A DNA stretch of 64,000 nucleotides from Monomorium pharaonis (lineage: Eukaryota; Arthropoda; Insecta; Hymenoptera; Formicidae): the NCBI RefSeq assembly GCF_013373865.1, contig NC_050474.1, positions 2,442,001 to 2,506,000 on the forward strand. The letters run 5' to 3'. The position numbers and the translations under genes are program-made. This document shows positions 12,651-24,600 of the stretch, piece by piece; the first letter of the stretch is position 1, and every line of letters begins with the position of its first letter. Below the pieces are notes generated by a model that was not told the DNA's origin, searched no databases, and saw nothing but the letters and a program-made list of their open reading frames with translations.

Positions 12651-13107
12651 CTTCGCCTCTCCCGGTCTCTCCCCGTCTCTCCCGGTCTCTACCCGTCTCT
12701 CCCGGTCTCTACCCGTCTCTCCCCGTCTCTCCCGATCTCTCCCAGTCTCTCCCCGTCTCTCCCCGTTTCTCTCCGTCTCTCCCGGTCTCTCCCCGTCTCT
12801 CCCGGTCTCTCCCCGTTTTTCTCCGTCTCTCCCGGTCTCTCCCTGTCTCTCCCCGTCTCTCCCCGTTTCTCTCCGTCTCTCCCGGTCTCTCCCCGTCTCT
12901 CCCGGTCTCTCCCCGTCTCTCCCCATCTCTACCCGTCTCTCCCCGTCTCTACTCGTCTCTCTTGGTCTCTCCCGGTCTCTCCCCGTCTCTCCCGGTCTCT
13001 CCCGGACTCTCCCGGTCTCTACCCGTCTCTCCCCGTCTCTCCCGGTCTCTCCCGGTCTCTCCCCGTTTTTCTCCGTCTCTCCCGGTCTCTCCCCGTCTCT
13101 CCCGGTA
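12651..13107. repeat. 10-bp minisatellite (consensus CCCSGTCTCT), about 45 copies
   Basis: From 12661 to 13100 there are 44 consecutive decamers of the pattern CCC(G/C)GTCTCT with substitutions but no insertion or deletion, plus degenerate edge copies. A higher-order pattern is visible: a CCCCGTTTYT-CTCCGTCTCT-CCCGGTCTCT block recurs near 12761, 12811, 12861 and 13061. Because 10 is not a multiple of 3, each frame repeats every 30 nt, and few codons form stops, so open frames on both strands (up to 171 codons) arise automatically and are not evidence of a protein. Confidence 0.97.
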
Positions 13108-16100
13108 TCGGACGTCTCGACGGATCATTCTGAATTCGGGTTGCCCCCGCGTATGATGCATTCTGTCGACGTGGCATTATACAAAAGCGACTTAACGAGA
13201 TCTCCTTGTATGGCCCACATGTCTCGCTTTAGGCGAGCGCTCGGAGCAGCTCGGAGCGTGCAGCTCCTGACTCTCGATCCTTTCTTCATTAAGTGGGGTG
13301 CCTTTATTGCCTTTAAATGGCATCAAAATGGAATTGACGCGGCGTGTTATGTAATGTCGTAGCGGTTACCGATATATAGTTACTGTCGGCATTAAATCAT
13401 TCGCGAGCAATAAATTATAATAAGAAATAAAATAAAGAAAGAAATAACTGAAATTCCAATCTTAATCTACGTTATAATTACGTGATAAACTGTTGGATTC
13501 TGTTATATACATCGAAGATGCTTAACAGGGATTCATGAACGCACTCTCTTCTGTTCCAAGGTGATAGTAAATGTAATCCTGCCTCCGCCTCCGAATTGGA
13601 TGTCGAGCGACTTATTAACTTCGTTCTCCTTCGTCGCGATGTATACATATCGGCGACCTCCGGAAAACGAAGCCATTTACGGCGAGCATGTGAACATTGT
13701 CGAACCTGCGTATCGTTCGATCTCACGAGAAAGTTGCCATATATCAAAATCTTGTCCTGGATATGAGAGAGACAGGATCTCAAAAAAAAAAAGTTGCTGC
13801 AGTAGCAGCGAGTCGCACGATTTCGCCTGTCACTGTAACTATTTTTATAACGATTAATTTTACACAAAGGAAATATTTATAATATATCTAAATAAGCCAC
13901 GTGAGAATTAAAGAATTAAGTATGTAAAGATAAATTAGGATTAGAAAGATATACAGACAAATCGGATCAATCGCAATTTGCTTACTCGGAACCTTTTGGA
14001 AGCTTAATGCTTCAGCACATAATGACATATCTTAACTCTCGACTGCTCGATTACATCAGTAATGAGACGAATGGATTGGGGGCATACGCCCGCGGAAGCA
14101 TTTAAGCGTATCAGTTGTCGTTCACCTTCTTAGGATCAATAAAATACCAGGGGGGCAAGGTCTGGCCTGTTCAAGCCTGGGTTCTCTCGTCACTCGCCAA
14201 TCGCACTATAATTTTATTTATCACGTATAACAGTTATATTAAAACAATTCGTTGAATACGCATGCAAACATCAACATTCGTTTTATATCTATAATTTTTG
14301 CACAAGTTTAATATCTAATTGCTTTTTCAAAAATTAATTTATTATGTTTAATTATCATAAAATTTTCCAAAAGCTCCCTCTTGTCACTCCTCTACATTTT
14401 ATTCTCTGCACAGTATTACCATTATTTTTGACATATGCGATTAAGAAAATGTCGTAGGAGCAATCAGAAGTCTAGAGATAATCGTCACGGGTCGCAATTG
14501 GCTTAGCCGTTTCAGTATCATCCGCAGAAATGGAAACCGCACGCGATACTCGCTATGACGCTTATATATAGACGATATCGATCGTTTTGACGGTGACTCA
14601 ACGGTTCTGACTCAGGGGTAGCCTCGAACAAAAACCTTCCCTTATCACAATCACTTTATTGCGAGGTGCGCTTCGCGCGCGGCTCCTTGTTCCATCGCGC
14701 ACAGAAATTCCGTAGAACCACGTTGGGGATGGGAACACGCACCACGTCCATCAAGGTCGATAATCATGACTCATGCTCACCCTCCCCGCGTTGTGACATG
14801 CGTACACAGAGTGTCGCGGGTTCGTCTGTTACCAGGTGCGAATTCGGCATTCGCGGCACATATGCCGGCCCGCGATCGACTAGGTCTGACATTAAAGCTT
14901 GAAGGTTAACACTTAGTGGCAATACTGAGCTTGGTTAAAGCGGTTAACAACTTAGGCCGTGGCTGTCTAGATTCGCATCATCAAGATTGGATTGAGTTCG
15001 ATTAAAAAAAACTAAGAGCTTAATCTTTAACAGCGCATTTAACAGCATCTATCTAAATGTACATGAGATGATCCGAATGAGCTTTCATTGATTAATCAAC
15101 TGGATTATGTTTTTGTATTAAAAAGAAAAAAGTTTTGACATTCTAGCATATAGCTTAAGAGTCAAATATAATTATCTTTAGATCTGCATTTCAAAATTGT
15201 TCTTTTCATGTATCAATGTAATAAAAACGCATAGTAGTAACAAAAGACAAATAAGTAACGTCTCTTTTTCTGCAATAAAAACTTGGCGTGATCGACATAA
15301 AGAAGGCATTATAAGATATATTTATGCAAATAACTATCCTGTATGCATATTCTGCGATCTCAAATTGATATTTTATATACACGAGATAAAACAACACGTT
15401 ATGTAATCGTTCCGCAAATCTGGATTAGATGGAATACAAATCTTCGTCAAATATATCACTGAGCTAGTTTTTATTTTTCTCTAATTAATATTTTTTAGAA
15501 CGTTTTTTTCTTACATAGCCTTTATCATCTCTAAATTTATTATAAAGAAGAAAATGAAGACATTGAAAACATTGCAGTTATCAGCCAAGATTTTCATCAA
15601 GTAAAGATCAATTATGCTCATTCTAGTTTGAGAATGATTTCTTTAATTTTGATTTGGCAGCCAAAGCTTTAAACACGCGATGATGTCACACACTTCCGCC
15701 ATGCAGCATAACATATCGGGCGCGTATCGCGAGAGAGTTGTTCCCGGCGCGATGAAGGCGGCACTGGACGTTCGGTTGATACAGATCAATCGCTAATTAT
15801 CACGACGCAGTCGCTTAATGACGCCAGCGTTACTTTTTCCTGCCGGGTGGACGGAAACGTGCTCGGATCGGGCTTTAAAGTGAACGTGATGTCACCCGCG
15901 GTTAGCGTTTACACTCGCGGAGCCACCGCTAGCAAGGCGAACGAAGGACAATAAGACGTGAGGCATTAAGCCAAGCGTATATCCACGTGGATTGTTCTTC
16001 AGTCGGATATTATGCAATCTCTCACGACAAGAAGATTGACGAAAGGCTTTTCGTCTTACGTCAAGCCTCTGACGCATCGCAGTCTTTTAGCCTCGTGTAA

Positions 16101-17950
16101 ACGATACAAACTGCAAGTTGTAATGGAAAAAGATCGGCAATACTGGTAATACGCCTTCTAAAACCGGCACCTGCTTATTTCTCGCAAATTAAAGACTGCA
16201 CTATATTAATAACTGATAAAAACATAATCTGCTTAGGTGATTAAAGAAATAAATTGGTGATCTTTTTTCCCTCTAGATTTTGCAAAATATTGCAAATAAT
16301 TCAAACTAACAATCTTTCTATTATTTGCAGCTCTGCTAGGCTGACAGCTGTTTCCTAGCTATTTCTCGCCACACGTCTGCGGAGAACGTTCCTGTTCCTG
16401 TAATCGTATCCGCGTTCGCTGAAACTGTTGATCAATATAATTGATTAAGTTACTGTGCGGGAAGCATTTCCGCGGAGGCATCGATGAAAATGATCTCGGC
16501 GTGCACGCAGCCGGGGAGTCGTGTATGCCACAGGCATGCTGCAGTAATTACGGCAAAAACTGCGGGTATGCCGGCGTTTGTATACGCGGGGAAACCGCGT
16601 TATCACGCAAAACCGCAAGCGTGCGCGGGCCGATAGCGCGTGTGCGACCTTTTCTTTTTTTTTTTCATCTTTTTTTTTTAATCTTCTCTGCGGGACGACG
16701 ACGGCGCGCGAGGCTGATCCATACAAGGTAACGAGCGAGGCAGGACCGGCTACACCTCGTCGTCGTCGTTGTCGTCGTCGCCGTCGCCATCGCCGATCAC
16801 ACCTTCTCTCGCTCGCTCTCGATCACGAAGATACTAACGTCGGTGTCGCACGCCGGATGCAAGGGCGTTTGACCCGGCCCAGTGATGTAACTCCTGTTTC
16901 TCGGTGATAATAGGTTGACAGCACGAAGGAGCTGCCTTCCTTCACTGTTATCTTCGCGAGATAGAAACTGTTGACACCGCGAGACGTATGGGAGCTTTAA
17001 TTTTGCCCAAGTGTTAGGTTCATACGTCATTGGAAGTTTAAACGTAAAAATACCGCCTACGAGATGATTAAAATAATACATACTGACGTTCCTTTCTGAG
17101 GTCATATTTTATAGTCATATTTGTACAGTCATACATTTACATAAATTATATCTTAACAGAATCGACAATCGGTTTCTTTTCCATAGATAAGTTTTAGGCT
17201 TATAAACAAACTTGATAAATTGAACTTTACGTATTTTTAAAATAATTAATTTAAGTTAAAAATTAACTCATTTAATTAAGTCGAAAACTATTAACTTTCC
17301 AATTTTATTAATTAACTTTTAATTTTTTTTTAAATTAGTTACTACCCAACCCAGACAAATATCATAGAAAAACACATTACGTCTCGCAGAGTCGAATCTG
17401 CTCACATCTTGCGCGAGGTATTACTGAACGAGCAGAATGATGATGCGACTAATTATATTACGCCAACGGAAGCCAGGACAGACAGCGCGATGTTACGTAC
17501 ACAGAATACGCTGCTTGTTCATTAATTAAGCCTGCCAGGTTGCCGCGGGCGTGTACGTACCCGTGAGTCACTTATCGACTTTCTCCTACGACGGAGGGTA
17601 GGGTAGTAGTCAGAATACGCGCCTAAAGCGACTAACTGGATGAGGGCGGAGTGGGCCACACACTAAAGTTAATCACTTACCGCACCGTGCACTACTTACA
17701 GGTGTACTATCTATTCTTAGAGCTGATGGGGCATTCAATCTTATTCCCCAAATGGCTCGTTTTCTTACCTGCATTAAAAGCACGCGATCTGACTCTCGCA
17801 ATCTCGTAACGTTCTGTCTTTTGTGGTTTACTTGTTCTTAACAAAATTTCACCTTACAGACAAGCAGCTGTTTTCACTGAAATAAAATATTATTTGTATT
17901 AAATGGAATATTCGAGGTTTTTATACGATAGTTTGTGCGATAAAATCCTC

Positions 17951-17981
<31 letters not shown>

Positions 17982-19280
17982 TTCTACTTTTTTTTACATA
18001 TTTCTACTTTGTTTCTACATTGTCTGCATTGCGCGCGTCTATTTCCTATTCGTAGCGTGCGTGTTTTAGCAAAATAATTAGGTAGAACGTCGTGTACCCG
18101 GTTGACTCATCATTTTTAATGAATGAACCATTAGTGTCCATCTAAATACACGTAAACCTTTTGTGTAGGAGTACCAGAAACGGCACACCAACGGCAAACA
18201 AATTTTGTTACGACACCAAGGTTGTCACATAAATAAAATACAATATGTTAAATATATAAAATGTAATCAATCAGCTACGGCAATAGAACAGCTATAGTAT
18301 AATGAAGGCTACTTTAAAATCTAGAAATAATTAAAACGATTAATAGAACAAAACGAAACAGCATTGGGAAATCTTAATGAATTTCAGTATGAACCGACAA
18401 TATATGTCTTCGATAATTCTCTTCCATATTCGTATTTATCAAGTAATATGCGTCACGGAGTCCAGAGCTGTTCATCGGAACAATAGCTCTGTTCTACTGC
18501 TATTCTCGAACGGATACTCACGCTATTTACGGCGCACACGGATACAAATGTTCGTCCCTATGTAAAACTTCTTAACAGGATCCGTATTTAACGCGTTCCC
18601 GAGGAGGCGTTACATATGGCGCGCCAACGCATCTTACGTGGAAGTGAGACGGAAGGCCGCCGTTAAGGTAATGTAATGTCACACGAAACGCGTAATCGTG
18701 GCCGAATACGGTACTGCTTCGCAGAGAACCCGCGCATCTCACGCGAGGACTCTTCGAGAAGCGCATTTAACTGTAAAACTTCTTCTATACCATCGATACG
18801 GCCGGAGAAGAGAACGGAAACGATACAGTGTTTTATTATTCCATTTACATATAATTATATAATTTTTTTATGCGTATACAATCTTTGCTTAACGTTCGCG
18901 GCACGTTGAATGCAGTCATTCTGAAAAGATTTTAAACACCGTACATCCTGCGATTAGATTTTTATATAAATATAAGTAATTTTAAACTTAATTTTCAAAT
19001 TATACGTACGGACGTTTGAGAATGTACAGACATTAATTATAGATGAGTAAAAAGGAAAATAGATCTTCGCGGAACGTCTGCTATAAATTCTGTCGGCGGA
19101 AGCAGAATCTGCCACCCCGTGTGATCATTCAAATGATATATTCTCCTTCCATACATCGAGTTCGCGTCAACGGGCGAAATCCGAGATTAATGCGGACATA
19201 GACGGCGCCAATTTGCCGCAGTACTCGCTCGAAGCTCGAACTCTGGCCAGCATTTCGCTTTACTGGGTTAACTGCAGTGC
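13108..19280. other. Intergenic region with several GC-richer patches, no gene supported
   Basis: No open frame here shows a recognisable domain. GC-richer, CpG-bearing patches at about 13130-13350, 14480-14900, 15650-16080, 16330-16990 and 17380-17700 alternate with AT-rich DNA; they could be enhancers or unrecognised non-coding exons. A CGT-type trinucleotide run lies near 16757-16793. The region at 13480-13870 is open on both strands without identifiable content. Confidence 0.4.
17955..17980. repeat. (TA)13 microsatellite
   Basis: Pure TA run of 26 nt in AT-rich intergenic DNA. Confidence 0.95.
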
Positions 19281-20842
19281 GAATTAATCGAATTAGCTTA
19301 CAACGAGTGTCTTGAAGGAAGATTGCCGGCGCTTGGCCTGCCAATTAAATAGGTCCGGCCTGCGAAGAACGCTCGCGATCTCGACGTCTCGTGCGGCTCG
19401 TCACGCCGCCGCGCCGGCCGCCAGCCACGCCTGCGAATCGATAGGCTGCAGGCAGGCAGGCGCCCGTTGCATCTCGCGCGCGAGATGCACGGCCCGGAAA
19501 TCGGATGACGGAGCAACGGAAATATATGTGCGCCTCTGGTATCGAGCCGCGGGCAGCCGGTTTCTCACGAGCGCGCAGCGCCGGAACGAAGTCATCTCGT
19601 GCTCGACCGACGTGCTCCGCATCGACGACGACGACGACGACGATGCATCCGCGCATTGCGGGACGCGAGATCGCATCGGACGTGTCCCTCTTTACATTGA
19701 GGAGCACAGCTTTGCCGTGACCGGACCTATAGCCTTCTACCACTGTCCCGGCTCCACGGCTCCAGTGCCGGTGTCCCCTCGGGACCATCCGGGGCGCCGG
19801 GACTTTGAAATTAACGGTCGAAACGGGTTGTTAAATTGATGTCACGTTATCGCGACCTTAGGAATTTCGTAAGTCGGGCTCCCGTAGATTATGTAATCGC
19901 GTGATGGTTAAAAATCAGTTGAGTTGTCGCGAATTTTATAAGTACAATTTCAAAATTTCATTCTTGTGAATTTTTTGAGATAGGAAAAAGACTACACTAT
20001 TTCATTTATTATAATAATTATTGCATGTTTTTTTATCGTCGTAGTAAGTATTCAAAAACTTATTGAAACGTATAGATTGAAAAAGTTAATGTAAAAAGAC
20101 TTGATTGTCTAGTAGGAAATTACGATGAATTAATCATTTATTCAAGAAGAGTCTCTTAAATAATCGCTAGACGTTCAATAATGTTATACAATATTTCTTC
20201 AGAAACAAATTCAATATAGCCTCAATATAATAATCAAACGTCTATCGAATAATAGGAAAAGAAAAAAAAAAAAAAAGAGTATCGTCTCGAGTTCGACACA
20301 TTCGACGGAAGTCGGACGAGGCTCGTCTGTCGTCGCCGACAGATTAAATTAACATTAAAATATTGTAACAAAACGGCATCACATTGGGTTTCTCGAGGCC
20401 TTTGCCTTATTAAACTTGTCCTATCGGGCAACGGCGGTTCCTCTCGGAAATTCGGGGAACCGAGAGGCATTCGCGAGGCCGCCGCAGCGTGTCGTCTACG
20501 ACGACACGGCAACGACGTGCGCGTGCAGTTGGCAACGCAGCGCTCTCGCCCTCTAGGGGAGAGGGCAGAGGCGGCGGCTCCGCCAATCGCGTGCGTCCTT
20601 ACGCGCGCGACTCTCCCTGTCCCGCCCGTCCCGCGCGTGCGCCCCGGTGGAAGCTTGAAAATCTGTAACGGACAGCGCGACCGCCGCATACTCGTCTCTG
20701 GGCTCTCGTGACGCGTTAGTCTGTGCACTCGAGTCAGTTCGATATAAGTCCGTAGCAAGTCCCCAGTCAGTCGCCGCCGCCGCATCAAAGGGATCTCGTT
20801 CTTTCCGAGAGGTCACAGTCCGACGAACTCCACGCGAACAAC
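19281..20842 (+). promoter_or_regulatory. Upstream region, promoter and 5' UTR of the first beta-tubulin gene
   Basis: Two GC-rich blocks (about 19290-19830 and 20280-20842) flank an AT-rich stretch. The second runs straight into the betaTub start codon and must hold at least its 5' UTR. An initiator-like TCAGTT lies at 20734-20739. A 175-codon open frame at 19312-19839 is matched by long open frames on the other strand and has an Asp run from a GAC repeat, so it is judged non-coding. An A-rich run lies at 20258-20275. Confidence 0.45.
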
Positions 20843-21618
20843 ATGAGGGAAATCGTGCACATCCAAGCCGGCCAGTGCGGCAACCAAATTGGAGCGAAGG
20901 TAGGCTGCTCTGCTCTTTGGAAGGAGACTTCGCGACCTAGAACCATGTATCCCGCCCGCGTGTTCCTTTGTTCGCGAATTCGAGCCCCCGTCCGCCGTGA
21001 ATTCCACCGCGTCGACGTTCTTTCGTTTCCTCCGCGTTCGATCGCTCGGCTTCCCGCCCGGAATTCGGGGCACCGTAACGCGACGGTCGCGAAGGGCGTT
21101 CTCGACTCGCCGAGGATCCACGATAACGCCGTTCGCCATTTTTTTTCCTCGTCGCTCGATATCTCGTGCGTGGCCGAGAGAAAGAGATAGAGAGTGCGAG
21201 GAAGGAGAGGAGAGAGAGGACCCGCGGCGGCAACGAGGACGGCGCCGCACGGCGTTCTCCTCGCGGCTCGACGGGCACGTTGGTACGCGAGAAAACCATC
21301 AGCCTCGCCCGCGCGGCGGTCGAAGACCCGTCATGGCGACAGGGACTCGCCGGCCGGCCGGCGCTGATCTTAACGGTTTTTCATTCCCCCTCCCCTTTTT
21401 CCCCCTCGCCGTTCCTTTCTCCCGTCGTGCAATCGCGTTCCTGTACGAACTCGTCGTCGCTATCCGTCGGCCATCTTCCCTCGACGTTTACCGTGTGTAC
21501 ATTTCGCATAGCCGCCGGGCGACGAAACACAAATACGTCGAAGATTCGCGAACGCAGAGTTCGTCTGTCATTTGGCCGGGATCTTCGAGGCTGCTGGGTG
21601 TGGCGTATCTCTCTCGCC

Positions 21619-21654
<36 letters not shown>

Positions 21655-24600
21655 CGGAACAACATCGACCGACTGCGCGCGCATCTCTCTTCGTTTTTTT
21701 TCACTCCGCTGACATTCTCCGCTTTCCGTGTTTCTACAGAGACCTGACCGTCGGTCCGCAAACGTTGCTTCGATTACTCGCGGGAGAGGTTCTACGTTCT
21801 AGACGTTTCAGCCGGTCGCAGATTCGATTTTATCGCGAATAAAACCGCCCGTCGTATATTTCCTTTTTGTGCGGCTATCTTCACCTCTCCCTCCTCTTTC
21901 CCCCTTGCCGTACCCTCGTCTCCCATCCGTTCCGACGCGGTTAAAGCTGAGCACACACCGAACGAATAAGCGACGTGATTTTTATCGTCCTTCGACTTTT
22001 ATGATCCTCGCCGGAAGATATGATTTTTCACGCCTTTCGCGCTTATCTTATTTCTGTCAATACGTGAATCGACTTTCCTCTCCCACCCTCCCTTTTTTTT
22101 TAGAAAGAAAAATAAGCCGAGCATTTTAGCTTGCTCCGGTGTGCACGCCCCTTGAGGCAGATGAAATTCCTTCGCCGCCGCGTCCGCCAGCAGCCGCGCG
22201 GCGTCCCGATCGCGTTTAACGGCCACGGCAGCGTCGGTTGAATGGCGGGTGTATTTTAAAATTTTTATGCGACGCCGTTAACGGACAGCCGACGGACGCG
22301 AGGCACCGCGTTATCGCTCGAGTCGACACGCACGGACGCTCGGAGAAGTCCGCGTTAATCGTGCGAATCGGCGTCACCGTTTCTTACGTGCACGCGCTCC
22401 ATTCCCTTTTTGTTGTCGTCCGCGTCTCTCGCTGGCCTGTCGATTTTTCTATTGTTTTCTTCCTTTCCCCTCCCCCTTCAGTAAGTCGAGAAACACAAGA
22501 GTCACGGATTATTGAAAGAGCGCGGGTCTTTTCCTTTTTATTTGAATAAAAGTTTAATGGCACGAACGGAAACAAGTTTAATTTGGAGAATAATATTAAA
22601 ATTTTTTATTATGCGTCATAAAGGTTACGTAAGACTACGTAATCGCGTTTGTGATGTAGGTCGATCTCTTTTTAAGAACATTAATCTTATCAGAATAAGG
22701 ATAAAGAATGAAGGAGGAACTGGTAAACCTCGAGGAGAAGCTGATCAACGTTCGTCGTCACGCTTCCGTAATTTTTAAGGGCTGCTGCACCAAGTCAATG
22801 CCCGTTTCTCCAGCTGTCTCAATCGATCCGACGTCACGGTAGCGCAACATCGAAAGCTTTTTTTTTTTCACCCTTTTTTCCTATAGCAAAGTAGTAATAA
22901 TGAGAACGTATCGATTAGATGAAAACTTTCCCCCCCCCCCCTCCCAAATTGGAGAACGAGTGGTTATCGCGGTTAGTTTTAATGCACTTCTTTAATTTGT
23001 CAACATATCTAAAATCTGCGATAAAATTTACTGATAATCGAGGTATTATCGCCGAGAATGCGCAAACCGATAAGAAATTAAAAGTTTCAAAGTTTTATTT
23101 TTTCCCAAGCAAAATGTGCCTTTCAATTTTGAACATTTTTTTGTTCGGGAACTAAAAGTAACTCTAGAATGTCTTGTAACTTTGCAATCACGTCGACAAA
23201 ATACTCTTGCTAAGTTTAATAATTAAAAAATTCGGTTCACGGAACACCATTAATATTCTCTATAAAATGTACCAGAAAAAAAACATTATTAAAAGTCTCA
23301 TTAAATGCAAAGCATTCTGAAAAGAAGATTATATTTCCCGAAGAATTGAGGAAAAACCAAGGCGAAATCACGATGAAAATTGTGGCAGCGCGGCATACTT
23401 TCTACTACGCGAGCTTGTTGAATAACCAATAACCAACGAATGTGCTCATTCAACGGACGCCTTCGAGTCCAAGGACATCGAGTCCCTCGCGTAGCGCGGC
23501 AACGCGCTCCCAAATAAAGGAAGCCGGCGATATCCTCTCTCGCCATTTTCCCTCGCATCACCTCGGCCCGTTTCGAACCGTTGTTTCGCTCGTTTCGCCG
23601 GCCCTCTCCGTCTCTCTGGATATAGCCAGGTGTATCGATCGCGTCGACTCGCGAGGTTGAGTTTCGCCTACTGTCGCAACTCTTACAATTACTATTTTAT
23701 AACGATTGGTTTTTTTTCCCCTTTCACATTTTTAAAAATAGCTTTTACAACGAGATATAATTGCAATTAATAAGAACGGTGTGTGTCTATCGCCGATTGG
23801 GATTCATTATCTGTAAACGATCTTCAGCTGATCTATTAATAGAACGCTCTGAATATCCTGTATTAATAGAGAGGAGATGTAATTTAATCCTACATGTCTG
23901 GAAAGATTGCGGAAATAGTAATATCCTTTAATAATAGTTTTAAAAAAGACTTTGTTATCAAGATGAAATTATGAACAAGATTTTACAGCGAATGCCAGTT
24001 TACGTTCTTATTTATGGGATTCTATAATCTTTATATTACTCTAATTAAAAAATATATCTTAAATTAACATTTATAAAAGAGATGATTAACACTTATGTAA
24101 TTATTTCGATATACGAGTATAAATATTTACACAAGTATGAACTAAATAAAATTGAATCCTTGATAGAAAATTTCTTCTTTCCGTTTAGTTCGTAGCTTTT
24201 ACTCTTCGGTACAGCTGTAATGTATTCCAACGCGTATCTCGTGCCGTTACAACCAACTGCTCCCATAGAATTGTGCATTTTGCAACGAAAAATGGTACTC
24301 TTAACGTTTCTCATTCATTACTCATTCATTAACCAGATTATTTTAAGGCGCTTATCAGCTGTTTGTAAAGTACAAGTTCAAGTGATGTATTCATTAAAGG
24401 TCCACTCACCTCAAGGGGAGAGCCTCCAGTGAGAAAAGCACAGTACATTATATATATTGCATTCCTATACGGTCTAAAATATACAGCCCTTGACGAATTA
24501 ACCCTTCTCGTCTGCGTTTCTCATCTGCCGTAAGCAGCGGTCCATTAGAGATAGTGGGACCCTCGTGGTCCAATTGCATCGCGTATCCGCTCGGTGGTTG

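Noticed and set aside
12651..13107. Possible CRISPR-like array
   Set aside because: The units are contiguous 10-mers without unique spacers, and the host is a eukaryote.
12627..13161. Long open frames (171 codons plus, 99 and 70 minus) translating as SLPVSPRLSR-type repeats
   Set aside because: They are produced by the 10-bp minisatellite, which lacks stop codons in these frames. Both strands are open and there is no unique domain.
19312..19839. 175-codon open frame upstream of the first tubulin
   Set aside because: Equally long frames exist on the opposite strand, the content is Arg/Ala-rich with an Asp run from a GAC repeat, and no domain is recognisable. It is a GC-rich composition effect.
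20997..21842. 281-codon open frame in the first tubulin intron
   Set aside because: Arg/Ser-rich translation of GC-rich intron with a (GA)n run; overlapping frames on both strands and no motif.
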